Assembly: GCA_964350895.1 (NCBI GenBank)
Contig: CAYGMG010000024.1
Span: 1-37,291 of the forward strand
DNA from: Pseudomarimonas sp964350895
GTDB taxonomy: Bacteria; Pseudomonadota; Gammaproteobacteria; Xanthomonadales; Xanthomonadaceae
DNA length: 37,291 bases
Direction of reading: 5' to 3'
Within the stretch, counting starts at the first letter, position 1, and the number at the start of each line of letters is the position of its first letter. Position numbers and translations under genes: made by a program. The notes under the pieces are model-generated. The model saw only the letters and a program-made list of their open reading frames with translations. It was not told the DNA's origin and made no database searches. This document shows, piece after piece, positions 17,743 through 26,195 of this stretch.

Positions 17743-18629
17743 TCCAGCGCTGGCTCGCTCTTGCCGGCCTGCTGTCGCTGGGCGCGCAGGCGGCGCAGCC
17801 GACCTCGCCCGAGCAGGCTCTGGAAAGGCTGGGCGCCGCGCTTTCATTGAACAGCTACGAGGGCGTCGTGGTGTATGCGCGGGATGGGCAGCTGGACGCC
17901 GTCCGCGTGCGCCACTTCGCCGGAAGCGGCCAGGACCTGCTGGAGCGACTGACCGGGCCAGAGCTGCCCTTGTTGCGGCAGTCCGGCAGCGCCCAGATTG
18001 GCGCATCGACCGGAATGCAGTTCAGCAGCCCCCCTGCCGATATCGCCGCCAAGCTGGCGGCCGGCGATCACTATCGCTTCGAACAAGTGGCCGAGGATCG
18101 GGTTGCCGGGCGCCTTGCCGACGTGCTCGACCTGCGCGCTGCCGACGCCCTGCGCTTTTCCCGGCGGCTCTGGGTCGACCGTGAGACCGGATTGCTGCTG
18201 CGCTCTGCGGTGTTTGCCGGTGACGGCAGCTTGGTCGAGCAGTGGATGTTCTCCTCGCTAGAGCTGTCCCCCGCGCAGCCTGAGCTCGAATCCCCGAGCG
18301 GCCTTGCCAAGGTGCGCGCGCCGAGCGCGGGCGACATTCCCAATACCCGGCTGCAGGTCCTAGACCTGCCCGCGGGCTTCGTTCTGGTCGCCGCCGCGGT
18401 CGACGGCGACCACGAGCATCTGGTCTACAGCGATGGCTTGGCCAGGGTGTCGGTCTTCGCCCAGCCGCTCGATGACCGCGCAGCGGTGCTCTCCGGGCAC
18501 CAGAAGCGCGGCGCCCTGTCGGTGTTCGGCCGGCTGTACCGCGGACTGCAGGTGGTCGTCGTCGGTGAGGTGCCGGCAGCGACCGCCGAGCGCTTCGCGC
18601 AGTCGGTGGACGCGCTGCGTGGCGGTTGA
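17739..18629 (+). CDS. rseB: Periplasmic sigma-E regulator RseB/MucB
   Basis: This 296-residue protein has a Sec signal peptide (IQRWLALAGLLSLGAQAAQ). The RseB N-terminal lipid-binding-like domain follows (ALSLNSYEGVVVYARDGQLD, LWVDRETGLLLRSAVF), with a C-terminal domain (LVYSDGLARVSVFAQPLDD, FGRLYRGLQVVVVGEVP). RseB shields RseA from the first protease and senses misplaced lipopolysaccharide in E. coli. The start is TTG 17739, overlapping the rseA stop, so translation probably depends on coupling. Family and position agree. Confidence 0.93.
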   Translation: MIQRWLALAGLLSLGAQAAQPTSPEQALERLGAALSLNSYEGVVVYARDGQLDAVRVRHFAGSGQDLLERLTGPELPLLRQSGSAQIGASTGMQFSSPPADIAAKLAAGDHYRFEQVAEDRVAGRLADVLDLRAADALRFSRRLWVDRETGLLLRSAVFAGDGSLVEQWMFSSLELSPAQPELESPSGLAKVRAPSAGDIPNTRLQVLDLPAGFVLVAAAVDGDHEHLVYSDGLARVSVFAQPLDDRAAVLSGHQKRGALSVFGRLYRGLQVVVVGEVPAATAERFAQSVDALRGG

Positions 18630-19086
18630 GACCCCGGTCGAGGTGGTGGCGGTAGGGGCTGGCACGGTGACCTTGAAAGCCCTTGGCAGCTGCAGCGGCT
18701 GCACGTCATGTGCCGGCAGCTGCGGACTGGGCTGGCAGGCCGGCCGCGAGGTGAGCCTGCCGCGACAGGATTTTGGTGACTTCGCTGCGGTCGGCCGCCG
18801 GCTATGGCTGCGCAGTGAGGCGGCGGGGCTGCGTGACCGCGCCCTCGTCGGCTACGGCCTGCCGCTGGCCGGACTGGTCGTTGGCGCCCTCGCCGGGCAT
18901 GGGTTGGCGGAACTGCTGGCTTTGTCCCTGAACGCTGTCGCTGCCGTCGGGGCGATTGCGGGAACTTTGTCCGGGCTGCTGGTTTCCAACCGGATTGTGC
19001 AAAGTATTCCGTGGGTCAGCGCGCTCCAAGTGCGCGCTGCTGACCGCGACACAAGGTGTCAAGAGTCGTTTCCTGACAACAGCTAG
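18619..19086 (+). CDS. rseC: RseC/MucC family membrane protein
   Basis: The 155-residue product starts at GTG 18619, inside the last codons of rseB (11-nt overlap). It has a short N-terminal domain with a cysteine cluster (GSCSGCTSCAGSCG, four Cys) and then two membrane helices (about residues 73-120). This is the RseC_MucC family layout. Family members modulate sigma-E activity and, in some bacteria, help reduce SoxR. The cysteine cluster suggests a metal or redox centre, which is inference. The C-terminal tail is variable. It is the fourth gene of the sigma-E operon. Confidence 0.9.
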   Translation: MAVETPVEVVAVGAGTVTLKALGSCSGCTSCAGSCGLGWQAGREVSLPRQDFGDFAAVGRRLWLRSEAAGLRDRALVGYGLPLAGLVVGALAGHGLAELLALSLNAVAAVGAIAGTLSGLLVSNRIVQSIPWVSALQVRAADRDTRCQESFPDNS

Positions 19087-19098
19087 GAGGTTGCCTTC

Positions 19099-20499
19099 GT
19101 GAAAAGCCCAGGATTGTGGTCGCTGGTCGCCCTGTTCGGATTGCTGGCCGGGCCGGCACAGGCCGAGCTTCCCGACTTCACTGGACTCGTCGAGCAGGTC
19201 AGCCCGGCGGTGGTCAATATCTCGGCGCAGCGTTCTGCTGCGGCCTCGCGTCGCGCGCCGCAAGGCACGCCGGATGAGCAGGAAATGCCCGAGCTGTTCC
19301 GTCGCTTCTTCGGTCAGCCGGGCGCGCCGCAGATGCCGCAGCAGCGCACTTCGATGGGTACCGGCTTCCTGATCAGCGGTGACGGTTTCCTGATCACCAA
19401 TCATCACGTGGTCGAGGGCGCCGACGAGATTTACGTGCGCCTGACCGACCGCCGAGAGTTGAAGGCCGAACTGGTCGGCAGCGATGCGCAGACCGACATC
19501 GCCGTACTCAAGCTGGAAGCCAAAGGCCTGCCCCACCTGCGCACCGGCAAATCGCGCGATCTCAAGCCTGGTCAATGGGTGGTGGCGATCGGTTCGCCGT
19601 TCGGCTTCGACAACTCGGTGACCGCCGGCATCGTCAGCGCGGTGGGTCGGGCGAGTTTCGATCGCTCGCAGCAGTACGTGCCCTTCATCCAGACCGATGT
19701 CGCGATCAATCGCGGCAACTCGGGCGGTCCGCTGCTCAACACCCAGGGCGAGGTGGTCGGGGTCAACTCGCAGATCTTCTCCAACACCGGCGGCTTCATG
19801 GGGGTGAGCTTTGCCATCCCGGTCGAGATCGCCATGCGCTCCGCCAATCAGCTCCGTGACAAGGGTTATGTGTCGCGCGGCCTGCTTGGGGTCAATATCC
19901 AGGAAGTCGACCGCGACACCGCGCGGGCGCTGGGCATGGAACGCCCCGGCGGCGCCGCGGTGACCGGATTCAGCCAGGGCAGCGCTGCCGAGAAGGCCGG
20001 CATCGAAGTGCAGGATGTGATCGTCGCCTTCAATGGTGAGGAAATCCGCAGCGCTTCGGACCTGCCGCCGCTGGTCGGGCTGACCGAGCCGGGCGCCAAG
20101 GCCACGGTCACCGTGGTCCGCGATGGCAAACGTCGTGACTTCCAGGTCGAGATCGGTGAAGCACCGCGTTCGGATGATGTCGCTGCCGCAGGCGGCGCAG
20201 GTCCGGCGCAATCCAACCCCCTGGGTATCGTGGCCGAGGACCTGACCGATGAGCAGCGCGAGGCGCTGGGCATCGAGGCAGGGCAGGGCGTACTGGTCCG
20301 CGGCGTCGAGCCGCAGGTTGCCATCGACTCGGGACTGCGCGCCGGGGACGTCATCCTGATGGTCGGCCGGAGCAAGGTCGGCAGCGCTGATGACTTCGCT
20401 GCCAGGACCCGGGACCTGCCCGCTGACGAGCCGGTCCTGCTGCTGGTGCGGCGCGGTGAAGCCACCCAGTTCATCACCCTGACCCCAGGCGCTGACTGA
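19099..20499 (+). CDS. mucD: DegP/MucD-type periplasmic serine protease
   Basis: The 466-residue protein starts at GTG 19099 with AGGAGG eight bases upstream. It has a signal peptide (VKSPGLWSLVALFGLLAGPAQA), a trypsin-like domain with catalytic triad His103 (ITNHHVVEGAD), Asp133 (DAQTDIAVLKLE) and Ser208 (NRGNSGGPLLN), and two PDZ domains (from about residues 275 and 385). It degrades or refolds damaged envelope proteins. Its position as fifth gene after rseC is the same as in Pseudomonas, where MucD dampens AlgU activation. A 26-nt palindrome follows the stop codon. Confidence 0.96.
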   Translation: MKSPGLWSLVALFGLLAGPAQAELPDFTGLVEQVSPAVVNISAQRSAAASRRAPQGTPDEQEMPELFRRFFGQPGAPQMPQQRTSMGTGFLISGDGFLITNHHVVEGADEIYVRLTDRRELKAELVGSDAQTDIAVLKLEAKGLPHLRTGKSRDLKPGQWVVAIGSPFGFDNSVTAGIVSAVGRASFDRSQQYVPFIQTDVAINRGNSGGPLLNTQGEVVGVNSQIFSNTGGFMGVSFAIPVEIAMRSANQLRDKGYVSRGLLGVNIQEVDRDTARALGMERPGGAAVTGFSQGSAAEKAGIEVQDVIVAFNGEEIRSASDLPPLVGLTEPGAKATVTVVRDGKRRDFQVEIGEAPRSDDVAAAGGAGPAQSNPLGIVAEDLTDEQREALGIEAGQGVLVRGVEPQVAIDSGLRAGDVILMVGRSKVGSADDFAARTRDLPADEPVLLLVRRGEATQFITLTPGAD

Positions 20500-20507
20500 G
20501 TTTCCGC

Positions 20508-20533
20508 GTCCCTGCCCGGATCCGGGCAGGGAC
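20508..20533 (+). terminator. Perfect palindrome between mucD and lepA
   Basis: GTCCCTGCCCGGA is followed directly by its exact reverse complement TCCGGGCAGGGAC, giving a very stable stem that starts 8 nt after the mucD stop. There is no T-tract downstream (CGCCCCGGCG follows), so it is not a canonical Rho-independent terminator. It could attenuate read-through, protect the 3' end of the sigma-E mRNA, or terminate with help from other factors. Confidence 0.5.
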
Positions 20534-20552
20534 CGCCCCGGCGATTCACGCC

Positions 20553-20579
20553 TTCGTGATGCGCAGGCTGTGCGACAAT
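20553..20579 (+). promoter_or_regulatory. Possible lepA promoter
   Basis: GACAAT at 20574-20579 resembles a -10 box, preceded by TGCG. TTCGTG at 20553 is a weak -35 candidate with a short 15-nt spacer. The same TGCGAMAAT core recurs before rlmD and tldD. This is pattern-based only. Confidence 0.3.
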
Positions 20580-20612
20580 AGCGAGTTTTTCACCGCCCCG
20601 GCCCCTGGTGTA

Positions 20613-22403
20613 ATGGATCACATCCGCAATTTCTCGATCATCGCCCATGTCGACCACGGCAAGTCGACCCTGGCTGACCGCATCATCCAGCTGTGTGGCG
20701 GGCTAGCCGATCGCGAGATGGAGGCTCAGGTCCTCGATTCGAACCCGATCGAGCGCGAGCGCGGCATCACCATCAAGGCGCAGTCGGTGTCCCTGCCGTA
20801 CACAGCGCTGGATGGAAAGACCTACCAGCTGAATTTCATCGACACCCCTGGGCATGTCGACTTCAGCTATGAAGTAAGCCGCTCGCTGGCCGCCTGCGAA
20901 GGCGCCCTGCTGGTGGTCGATGCCGCCCAGGGTGTCGAGGCGCAGTCGGTAGCCAACTGCTACACCGCGGTCGAGATGGGCCTTGAAGTGGTCCCGGTGC
21001 TGAACAAGATCGATCTGCCAACCGCCGATATCGAGCGTGCCAAAGCTGAGATCGAGGCAGTAATTGGCATCGACGCCGCCGACGCGGTGGCGATCAGCGC
21101 CAAGACCGGGCTCAACGTGCGCGACGTGCTCGAAGCCATCGTCAAGCGGATTCCATCGCCGACCCCGCGCGGCAGCGACCAGCTGCAGGCGCTGATCATC
21201 GACTCCTGGTTCGACAACTATCTTGGCGTGGTGTCCCTGGTCCGGGTGATGCAGGGCGAGATCAAGCCGGGCGACAAGATTCTGGTCATGTCGACCGGGC
21301 GCAGCCATCAGGTCGACAAGGTCGGTGTGTTCACGCCCAAGCGTACCGTCAGGCAGAGCCTGTCGCCGGGCGAGGTCGGCTGGATCACCGCCTCGATCAA
21401 GGATGTGCATGGCGCGCCGGTTGGCGACACCCTGACCCTGACCGCGAACCCGGCCAAGGCGCCGCTTCCCGGCTTCCAGGAAATGCAGCCGCGGGTGTTC
21501 TCCGGCCTGTTCCCGGTGGAAGCCGATGACTATCCTGATCTGCGCGAAGCGCTGGAGAAGCTGCGCCTGAACGACGCCGCGCTGCGCTTCGAACCGGAGA
21601 GTTCGGAAGCGATGGGCTTCGGCTTCCGCTGCGGCTTCCTCGGCATGCTGCACATGGAGATCGTGCAGGAGCGGCTGGAGCGCGAATACGATCTCGACCT
21701 GGTCTCCACCGCGCCCACGGTGATCTACGAAGTGCTGACCACGGATGGGCAGACGCTGTTGCTGGACAACCCGGCCAAGTTGCCGCCGTCGCCCAAGGTC
21801 GAAGAGGTTCGTGAGCCGATCATCGTCGCCAACGTGCTCACTCCGCCGGACTATGTCGGCAACGTGATCAAGCTGTGCGAGGAGAAGCGAGGCAGCCAGC
21901 GTGGCATCCAGTACCTGGGCAGCCAGGTGCAGATCAGCTACGAGCTGCCGATGGCCGAGGTGGTGCTCGACTTCTTTGATCGGCTGAAGTCGGTGTCGAG
22001 GGGCTACGCCTCACTCGATTACCACTTCGAGCGATTCCAGGCCGGACCCTTCGTCCGCGTCGATACCCTGATCAACGGTGACCGGGTCGATGCGCTGTCG
22101 ATCATTACCCATCGCAGCCAGGCAGACCGCCGTGGCCGCGACATCTGCGACAAGATGCGCGAGTTGATTCCGCGGCAGATGTTCGATGTCGCCATCCAGG
22201 CCGCGGTCGGCGCGCAGATCATCTCGCGCTCGACGGTCAAGGCGCTGCGCAAGAACGTTCTGGCCAAGTGCTACGGCGGCGATGCCAGCCGCAAGCGCAA
22301 GCTGCTGGAGAAACAGAAAGAGGGCAAGAAGCGGATGAAGCAGGTCGGTAACGTGGAGATTCCGCAGGAGGCATTCCTCGCCGTACTCCAGGTGGACAGG
22401 TAG
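20613..22403 (+). CDS. lepA: Elongation factor 4 (LepA)
   Basis: This 596-residue translational GTPase has G1 AHVDHGKSTLADRI, G2/G3 ERERGITIKAQ and DTPGHVDFSYEV, and G4 NKIDLPTADIERA. EF-2-like domains and the LepA-specific C-terminal domain follow (RKRKLLEKQKEGKKRMKQVG). LepA is close in length to E. coli's 599. It affects ribosome back-translocation and initiation or assembly on some mRNAs. ATG 20613 starts the conserved MDHIRNFSIIAHVDHGKST, so the upstream in-frame extension is rejected. It heads the lepA-lepB-DUF4845-rnc-era-recO cluster. Confidence 0.98.
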   Translation: MDHIRNFSIIAHVDHGKSTLADRIIQLCGGLADREMEAQVLDSNPIERERGITIKAQSVSLPYTALDGKTYQLNFIDTPGHVDFSYEVSRSLAACEGALLVVDAAQGVEAQSVANCYTAVEMGLEVVPVLNKIDLPTADIERAKAEIEAVIGIDAADAVAISAKTGLNVRDVLEAIVKRIPSPTPRGSDQLQALIIDSWFDNYLGVVSLVRVMQGEIKPGDKILVMSTGRSHQVDKVGVFTPKRTVRQSLSPGEVGWITASIKDVHGAPVGDTLTLTANPAKAPLPGFQEMQPRVFSGLFPVEADDYPDLREALEKLRLNDAALRFEPESSEAMGFGFRCGFLGMLHMEIVQERLEREYDLDLVSTAPTVIYEVLTTDGQTLLLDNPAKLPPSPKVEEVREPIIVANVLTPPDYVGNVIKLCEEKRGSQRGIQYLGSQVQISYELPMAEVVLDFFDRLKSVSRGYASLDYHFERFQAGPFVRVDTLINGDRVDALSIITHRSQADRRGRDICDKMRELIPRQMFDVAIQAAVGAQIISRSTVKALRKNVLAKCYGGDASRKRKLLEKQKEGKKRMKQVGNVEIPQEAFLAVLQVDR

Positions 22404-22405
22404 CC

Positions 22406-22436
22406 CGGGAATCGGGAGACGTGGTTCGGGATTCGA
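22406..22436. repeat. Remnant of the GGGATTCG repeat after lepA
   Basis: CGGGAATCGGGA (22406-22417) and TTCGGGATTCG (22425-22435) follow the lepA stop within a few bases. They match the unit of the repeat at 11596-11766, but without a clear second arm. The rest of the 180-nt lepA-lepB gap has no gene; it ends in a strong ribosome-binding site (AAGGAGCAGGC) before lepB. Confidence 0.55.
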
Positions 22437-22583
22437 TTGACAGTCAGGAGTGGTCGTGACGCACTCAAAAGCTCGATGTGGCATGCAGACATGGGATTCA
22501 CCGCAGGGTGCCCGGGGAGAAGTCCGCCCGATTGAGCCCCCGGCGATTTCCAGCGGCCGGATTCCGTCGCCCAAGGAGCAGGC

Positions 22584-23378
22584 ATGAGCGTTGACTTCGC
22601 TGCGATCTTGGTCGCGCTGTCGGCGTTGACCGGTCTGATCTGGTTTGTGGATGCCCTGTTTTTCGCCAAGACGCGTCGCGCTCGTGCTGGCGGCGGGGAG
22701 GTGGCCGAACCGCTGATCGTCGAGTACGCGCGCTCGTTCTTCCCGGTGATCTTCATCGTCCTGCTGATCCGCTCTTTTCTGGCCGAACCGTTCCGCATCC
22801 CTTCCAGTTCGATGATGCCGACCCTGCTGATCGGCGACTTCATTCTGGTCAACAAGTTCACCTACGGGCTGAAGCTGCCGGTGCTGGACTACAAGTTCAT
22901 CGAGGTCGGCGAGCCCGAGCGCGGCGAGATCGTGGTGTTCCGCTACCCGGTCGATCCGCGCCAGGACTACATCAAGCGCGTCGTCGGTCTCCCCGGCGAC
23001 GAGGTCAGCTACCGGAACAAGCGTCTGTACGTCAACGGCGAGGAAGTGAAGAGCGAGCCGCTCGGGCGCTACATCGGCACCGGCAGCGGCTCCGACATGA
23101 CCGGCGCCGAAGTGCGCAGCGAGCCGCTCGGCGACACCGCGCACCAGATCCTGCTGCGGCCCGAGGCCTTTCGCCGCGGCGACGGGGAGGGCAGCTGGAA
23201 GGTGCCCGCAGGCCACTACTTCGTGATGGGCGACAACCGCGACAACAGCCTTGACAGCCGCTACTGGGAGTACGTCCCGGAGAAGAACCTCGTCGGCCGC
23301 GCCTTCCTGATCTGGATGAACTGGGACAGCCGCAACGGCGGCGTGGATTTCAGTCGGCTCGGAACCGTCATACACTGA
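22584..23378 (+). CDS. lepB: Signal peptidase I
   Basis: The 264-residue protein has two N-terminal membrane helices (about residues 5-28 and 52-66). It then carries the type I signal peptidase boxes: catalytic Ser76 in RIPSSSMMPTLL, general-base Lys131 in DYIKRVVGLPGDEV, and GDNRDNSLDSRYW near the C-terminus. It cuts Sec and Tat signal peptides at the periplasmic face of the inner membrane. A perfect AAGGAG lies 7 nt before ATG 22584. Its position after lepA is the usual one in Proteobacteria. Confidence 0.97.
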   Translation: MSVDFAAILVALSALTGLIWFVDALFFAKTRRARAGGGEVAEPLIVEYARSFFPVIFIVLLIRSFLAEPFRIPSSSMMPTLLIGDFILVNKFTYGLKLPVLDYKFIEVGEPERGEIVVFRYPVDPRQDYIKRVVGLPGDEVSYRNKRLYVNGEEVKSEPLGRYIGTGSGSDMTGAEVRSEPLGDTAHQILLRPEAFRRGDGEGSWKVPAGHYFVMGDNRDNSLDSRYWEYVPEKNLVGRAFLIWMNWDSRNGGVDFSRLGTVIH

Positions 23379-23440
23379 GATCCGGCGATCCCGGCAGCCT
23401 GCCGGTGGTCCGCACCTTGGCACACAATATGGGGGTTCCA

Positions 23441-23809
23441 ATGAGAGCGCGCAAAGCCCAGCAAGGCATGACCCTGATGGGCATGGTCATCGTACTGTCG
23501 GTGCTCGGCATTTTCGGCTACTGCGGGATGAAGGTGTTCCCGATGTACCAGGAGTTTTGGAGCGTGCAGGACTCCATGGAAGAGGTGGCCAAGACCCCGA
23601 ACATCGCTAATGCGGGGCGCGGCAAGGTGGTAGACCTGTTGTTTCGTCGATTCAACATTTCCTACGTGGAAAGTGTCAAGAACGAGCACATCACCCTCGA
23701 CACAAAGCGCGGCGCTGTCCTGACGATCAAGTACGAGGTCCGCCGGCCGCTGATGTACAACCTCGACGTGGTCGGCAAGTTCGAGCACTCGGTCACCCTC
23801 GCAAACTGA
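23441..23809 (+). CDS. DUF4845 single-pass membrane protein
   Basis: The 122-residue protein begins with a pilin-like hydrophobic helix (RKAQQGMTLMGMVIVLSVLG) followed by a small periplasmic domain (VKNEHITLDTKRGAVLTIKY). This is the DUF4845 family, which is typically encoded between lepB and rnc in Pseudomonas and Xanthomonas. Its function is unknown; association with the signal peptidase or Sec path is only suggested by position. ATG 23441 has a GGGGGT Shine-Dalgarno; an in-frame ATG at 23429 is possible but has no such site. Confidence 0.88.
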   Translation: MRARKAQQGMTLMGMVIVLSVLGIFGYCGMKVFPMYQEFWSVQDSMEEVAKTPNIANAGRGKVVDLLFRRFNISYVESVKNEHITLDTKRGAVLTIKYEVRRPLMYNLDVVGKFEHSVTLAN

Positions 23810-23813
23810 CCCC

Positions 23814-24464
23814 TTGGCCTGGCCGCACACCTTCCGTGATCCGGAACTGGAGCGGCTGGCGCTGACCCACCGCAGCGCCGGTCGGCGCAACAACGAGCGG
23901 CTGGAGTTCTTTGGCGATGCCCTGGTTGGGGCGGTCGTCTCCGAGATGCTGATTGCACGCTACCCGCGCGCCGACGAGGGGGCCTTGACCCGGATGCGCT
24001 CCTCCCTGGTGCGCGAGTCGGCGCTGGCCGGGATCGCCCGGAGATATCGGTTCGGCGAGCGGCTGGAGCTGGGTCAGGGCGAGCTCAAGACCGGCGGACA
24101 CCGGCGTGAGTCGATCCTCGCCGATGCGGTCGAGGCGATGGCTGCGGCGGTCTATCTGGATGGCGGGTTCCAGGCCCTTCGCGAAGTGCTGGCTGTCTGG
24201 TTCGCCGAGGCGATCGAAGCGCTCGACCTGCAGGCTGGGAAAGACCCCAAGACGCGCCTGCAGGAATGGCTGCAGGCGCGGCAGAAGCCGCTCCCCGGCT
24301 ACGCCGTGCTGGAGGAGCTGGGCGAAGAACATTGCCGCGAGTTCCGCGTCAGCTGCACCCTCGATGAGCCGCTCCTGGCCTGCGAGGGAATCGGCAGCAG
24401 TCGTCGGGCGGCGGAGCAGGCGGCTGCGGCCGCCATCCTGCAACAACTGGATACGCATTCATGA
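23814..24464 (+). CDS. rnc: Ribonuclease III
   Basis: The 216-residue product starts at TTG 23814, 4 nt after the DUF4845 stop. The endonuclease domain holds the signature NERLEFFGDALVGAVVSEML and the second acidic cluster ILADAVEAMAAAVYLDGGFQ. A double-stranded RNA-binding domain follows from about residue 142 (DPKTRLQEWLQARQKPLPGY). RNase III processes rRNA precursors and cleaves structured mRNAs, sometimes including its own operon leader. The stop overlaps the era start (ATGA). The weak TTG start suggests translational coupling to the gene above. Confidence 0.96.
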   Translation: MAWPHTFRDPELERLALTHRSAGRRNNERLEFFGDALVGAVVSEMLIARYPRADEGALTRMRSSLVRESALAGIARRYRFGERLELGQGELKTGGHRRESILADAVEAMAAAVYLDGGFQALREVLAVWFAEAIEALDLQAGKDPKTRLQEWLQARQKPLPGYAVLEELGEEHCREFRVSCTLDEPLLACEGIGSSRRAAEQAAAAAILQQLDTHS

Positions 24465-25378
24465 ACACGCAATCCGCCGACGCATCGGTCGGCCCCTTTC
24501 GCGCTGGCACGGTTGCCGTGGTCGGTCGGCCCAATGTCGGCAAGTCGACCCTGGTCAACGCGGTGGTCGGCTTTCGGGTGAGCATCGTCTCGCGCCGGCC
24601 GCAGACCACCCGGCACCGGATCCTCGGCATCAGTACCGAGCCTGATGGGCAGATCGTGTTTGCCGATACCCCCGGCATGCACGCCGCCGGCAAACGGGCG
24701 ATCAATCGCTACATGAACCGGGCTGCCAGCGGCTCCCTGCTGGGCGTGGACCTCGCCGTGCTGATGGTCGATGCCGCCGGCTGGAAGGAAGACGACCAGC
24801 GCGCGCTGGAGACGGTCAAGCAGGCCGAGGTGCCGTGCCTGCTGGTGATCAACAAGGTCGACCGGATCAAGGACAAGGCCAGCCTGCTGCCGATGATCGC
24901 CGAGCTGTCGGCCAAGCATGATTTCGCCGGCGTGTTCCCGATTTCCGCCCAGCGCGGCGTTGGCGTCGAGGACTTTCGCAAAGGTGTGCTGGCACTGCTC
25001 CCCGAGCGCGATGCGCTGTACGGCGAGGACGAAGTCACCGACAAGTCCGAGCGCTTCCTTGCCGCGGAGATGGTCCGCGAGCAGCTGATGCGCCAGCTCG
25101 GCGATGAGTTGCCGTACGCCACCACGGTGGAGATCGAGTCGTTCGCCGAGGAAGGCCGCATGCTGCGCATCAATGCGGTGATCTGGGTCGAGCGCGATGG
25201 CCAGAAAGCCATCGTGATCGGCGCCGGCGGTGCGCAGATGCGGACCATCGGCCAGAGCGCGAGGCTGTCCATGGAGAAGCTATTCGAGCGCAAGGTGTTC
25301 CTGCAGCTGTGGTGCAAGGTGCGGGAGAACTGGAGCGACGACGAGTCCCAGCTCAAGCGCTTCGGCTACGGCGACTGA
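24461..25378 (+). CDS. era: GTPase Era
   Basis: This 305-residue essential GTPase has G1 VVGRPNVGKSTLVNA (residues 21-35), G2 region RRPQTTRHRILGI, G3 DTPGMH, G4 NKVDRIKD and a C-terminal KH domain (AIVIGAGGAQMRTIGQSARL). It binds 16S rRNA and the 3' end of the precursor to complete 30S assembly. The ATGA overlap with rnc and the following recO are the conserved rnc-era-recO order. Confidence 0.98.
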   Translation: MNTQSADASVGPFRAGTVAVVGRPNVGKSTLVNAVVGFRVSIVSRRPQTTRHRILGISTEPDGQIVFADTPGMHAAGKRAINRYMNRAASGSLLGVDLAVLMVDAAGWKEDDQRALETVKQAEVPCLLVINKVDRIKDKASLLPMIAELSAKHDFAGVFPISAQRGVGVEDFRKGVLALLPERDALYGEDEVTDKSERFLAAEMVREQLMRQLGDELPYATTVEIESFAEEGRMLRINAVIWVERDGQKAIVIGAGGAQMRTIGQSARLSMEKLFERKVFLQLWCKVRENWSDDESQLKRFGYGD

Positions 25379-25412
25379 GCCGGCGCATGTTGGCCGCGCT
25401 CGGGCCATCTCG

Positions 25413-26195
25413 ATGAGCCAGCGCGATTCCGAGTTGCGCCCGGCCTACGTGCTGCACGCGCGGCCGTATCGGGAAAGCAGCTTGCTGCTGGAGCTGCTGG
25501 TGCTCGGCAAGGGACGGACCGGCGTGATAGCGCGGGGCGTGCGCGGCGCCAGGTCGACGGCGCGTCGCGCCCTGCTGCAGCCGCTGCAGCCGCTGCATGT
25601 CGGGGTGCTGCAGCGCGGCGAGCTGGGCCTGCTGACGCAGTGCGAAGCGGCCTCGCAGCCGCTCCGGGTGCGCGGCGATGCCCTGCTTGCCGTGCTCTAC
25701 GTCAATGAACTGTGCCAACGCCTGCTGCCGCGTGACGAGCCGGCCGACGACTTCTTCCTGCGCTACGCCGCCTGTCTTGCCACGCTGGCTGACGGAGGAG
25801 CCGTGGGCCCGGCCTTGCGCCGCCTGGAAAGCAGCTTGCTGGCAGAGATCGGCTACGCGCTGGACGTTGGCAGCGATAGCGCTGGCGCGCCGATCGAGGC
25901 GGATGCGCGCTACTGGATCGAGGCCTCCGGCGCGCTGCAGCGCAGCGCGCCCGGCAGTCGACCTTCGGTCAGCGGTGCTGCCCTGATTGCGCTGGCCGAC
26001 GATGCACCCTTGCCGGTGGACGATGCCGTGGCGCTGCGTCGGCTGCTGCGCGAGCGGCTGCGTCAGCTGCTCGGCACGCGTCCGCTGCGCTGCTGGGGTC
26101 TGCTCGATGAGTTGTCGGGACTGGCCGGCGGTGGCGTGCCGCAGGGCTCGTCGGCCACGCCCATGAGCGCCTCGCAGGCCGACTCGAAAGCCTGA
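25413..26195 (+). CDS. recO: DNA repair protein RecO
   Basis: The 260-residue product starts at ATG 25413 (MSQRDSELRPAYVLHARPYR). The N-terminal OB-fold shows SLLLELLVLGKGRTGVIARG and ALLQPLQPLHVGV. A helical domain follows (ALLAVLYVNELCQRLLPRDE, RRLESSLLAEIGYALDV). RecO anneals strands and loads RecA on SSB-coated DNA with RecR. The zinc-binding cysteines of some RecO proteins are not apparent. The last 43 or so residues overlap antisense with the 3' end of the response regulator gene, and the final 25 are a low-complexity tail beyond the usual domain end. Confidence 0.93.
   Translation: MSQRDSELRPAYVLHARPYRESSLLLELLVLGKGRTGVIARGVRGARSTARRALLQPLQPLHVGVLQRGELGLLTQCEAASQPLRVRGDALLAVLYVNELCQRLLPRDEPADDFFLRYAACLATLADGGAVGPALRRLESSLLAEIGYALDVGSDSAGAPIEADARYWIEASGALQRSAPGSRPSVSGAALIALADDAPLPVDDAVALRRLLRERLRQLLGTRPLRCWGLLDELSGLAGGGVPQGSSATPMSASQADSKA

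Noticed and set aside
18802..20211. Long minus-strand open frame opposite mucD
   Set aside because: It mirrors the codons of a well-supported gene in high-GC DNA, has no recognisable domain, and is rich in His/Gln/Arg like other shadow frames.
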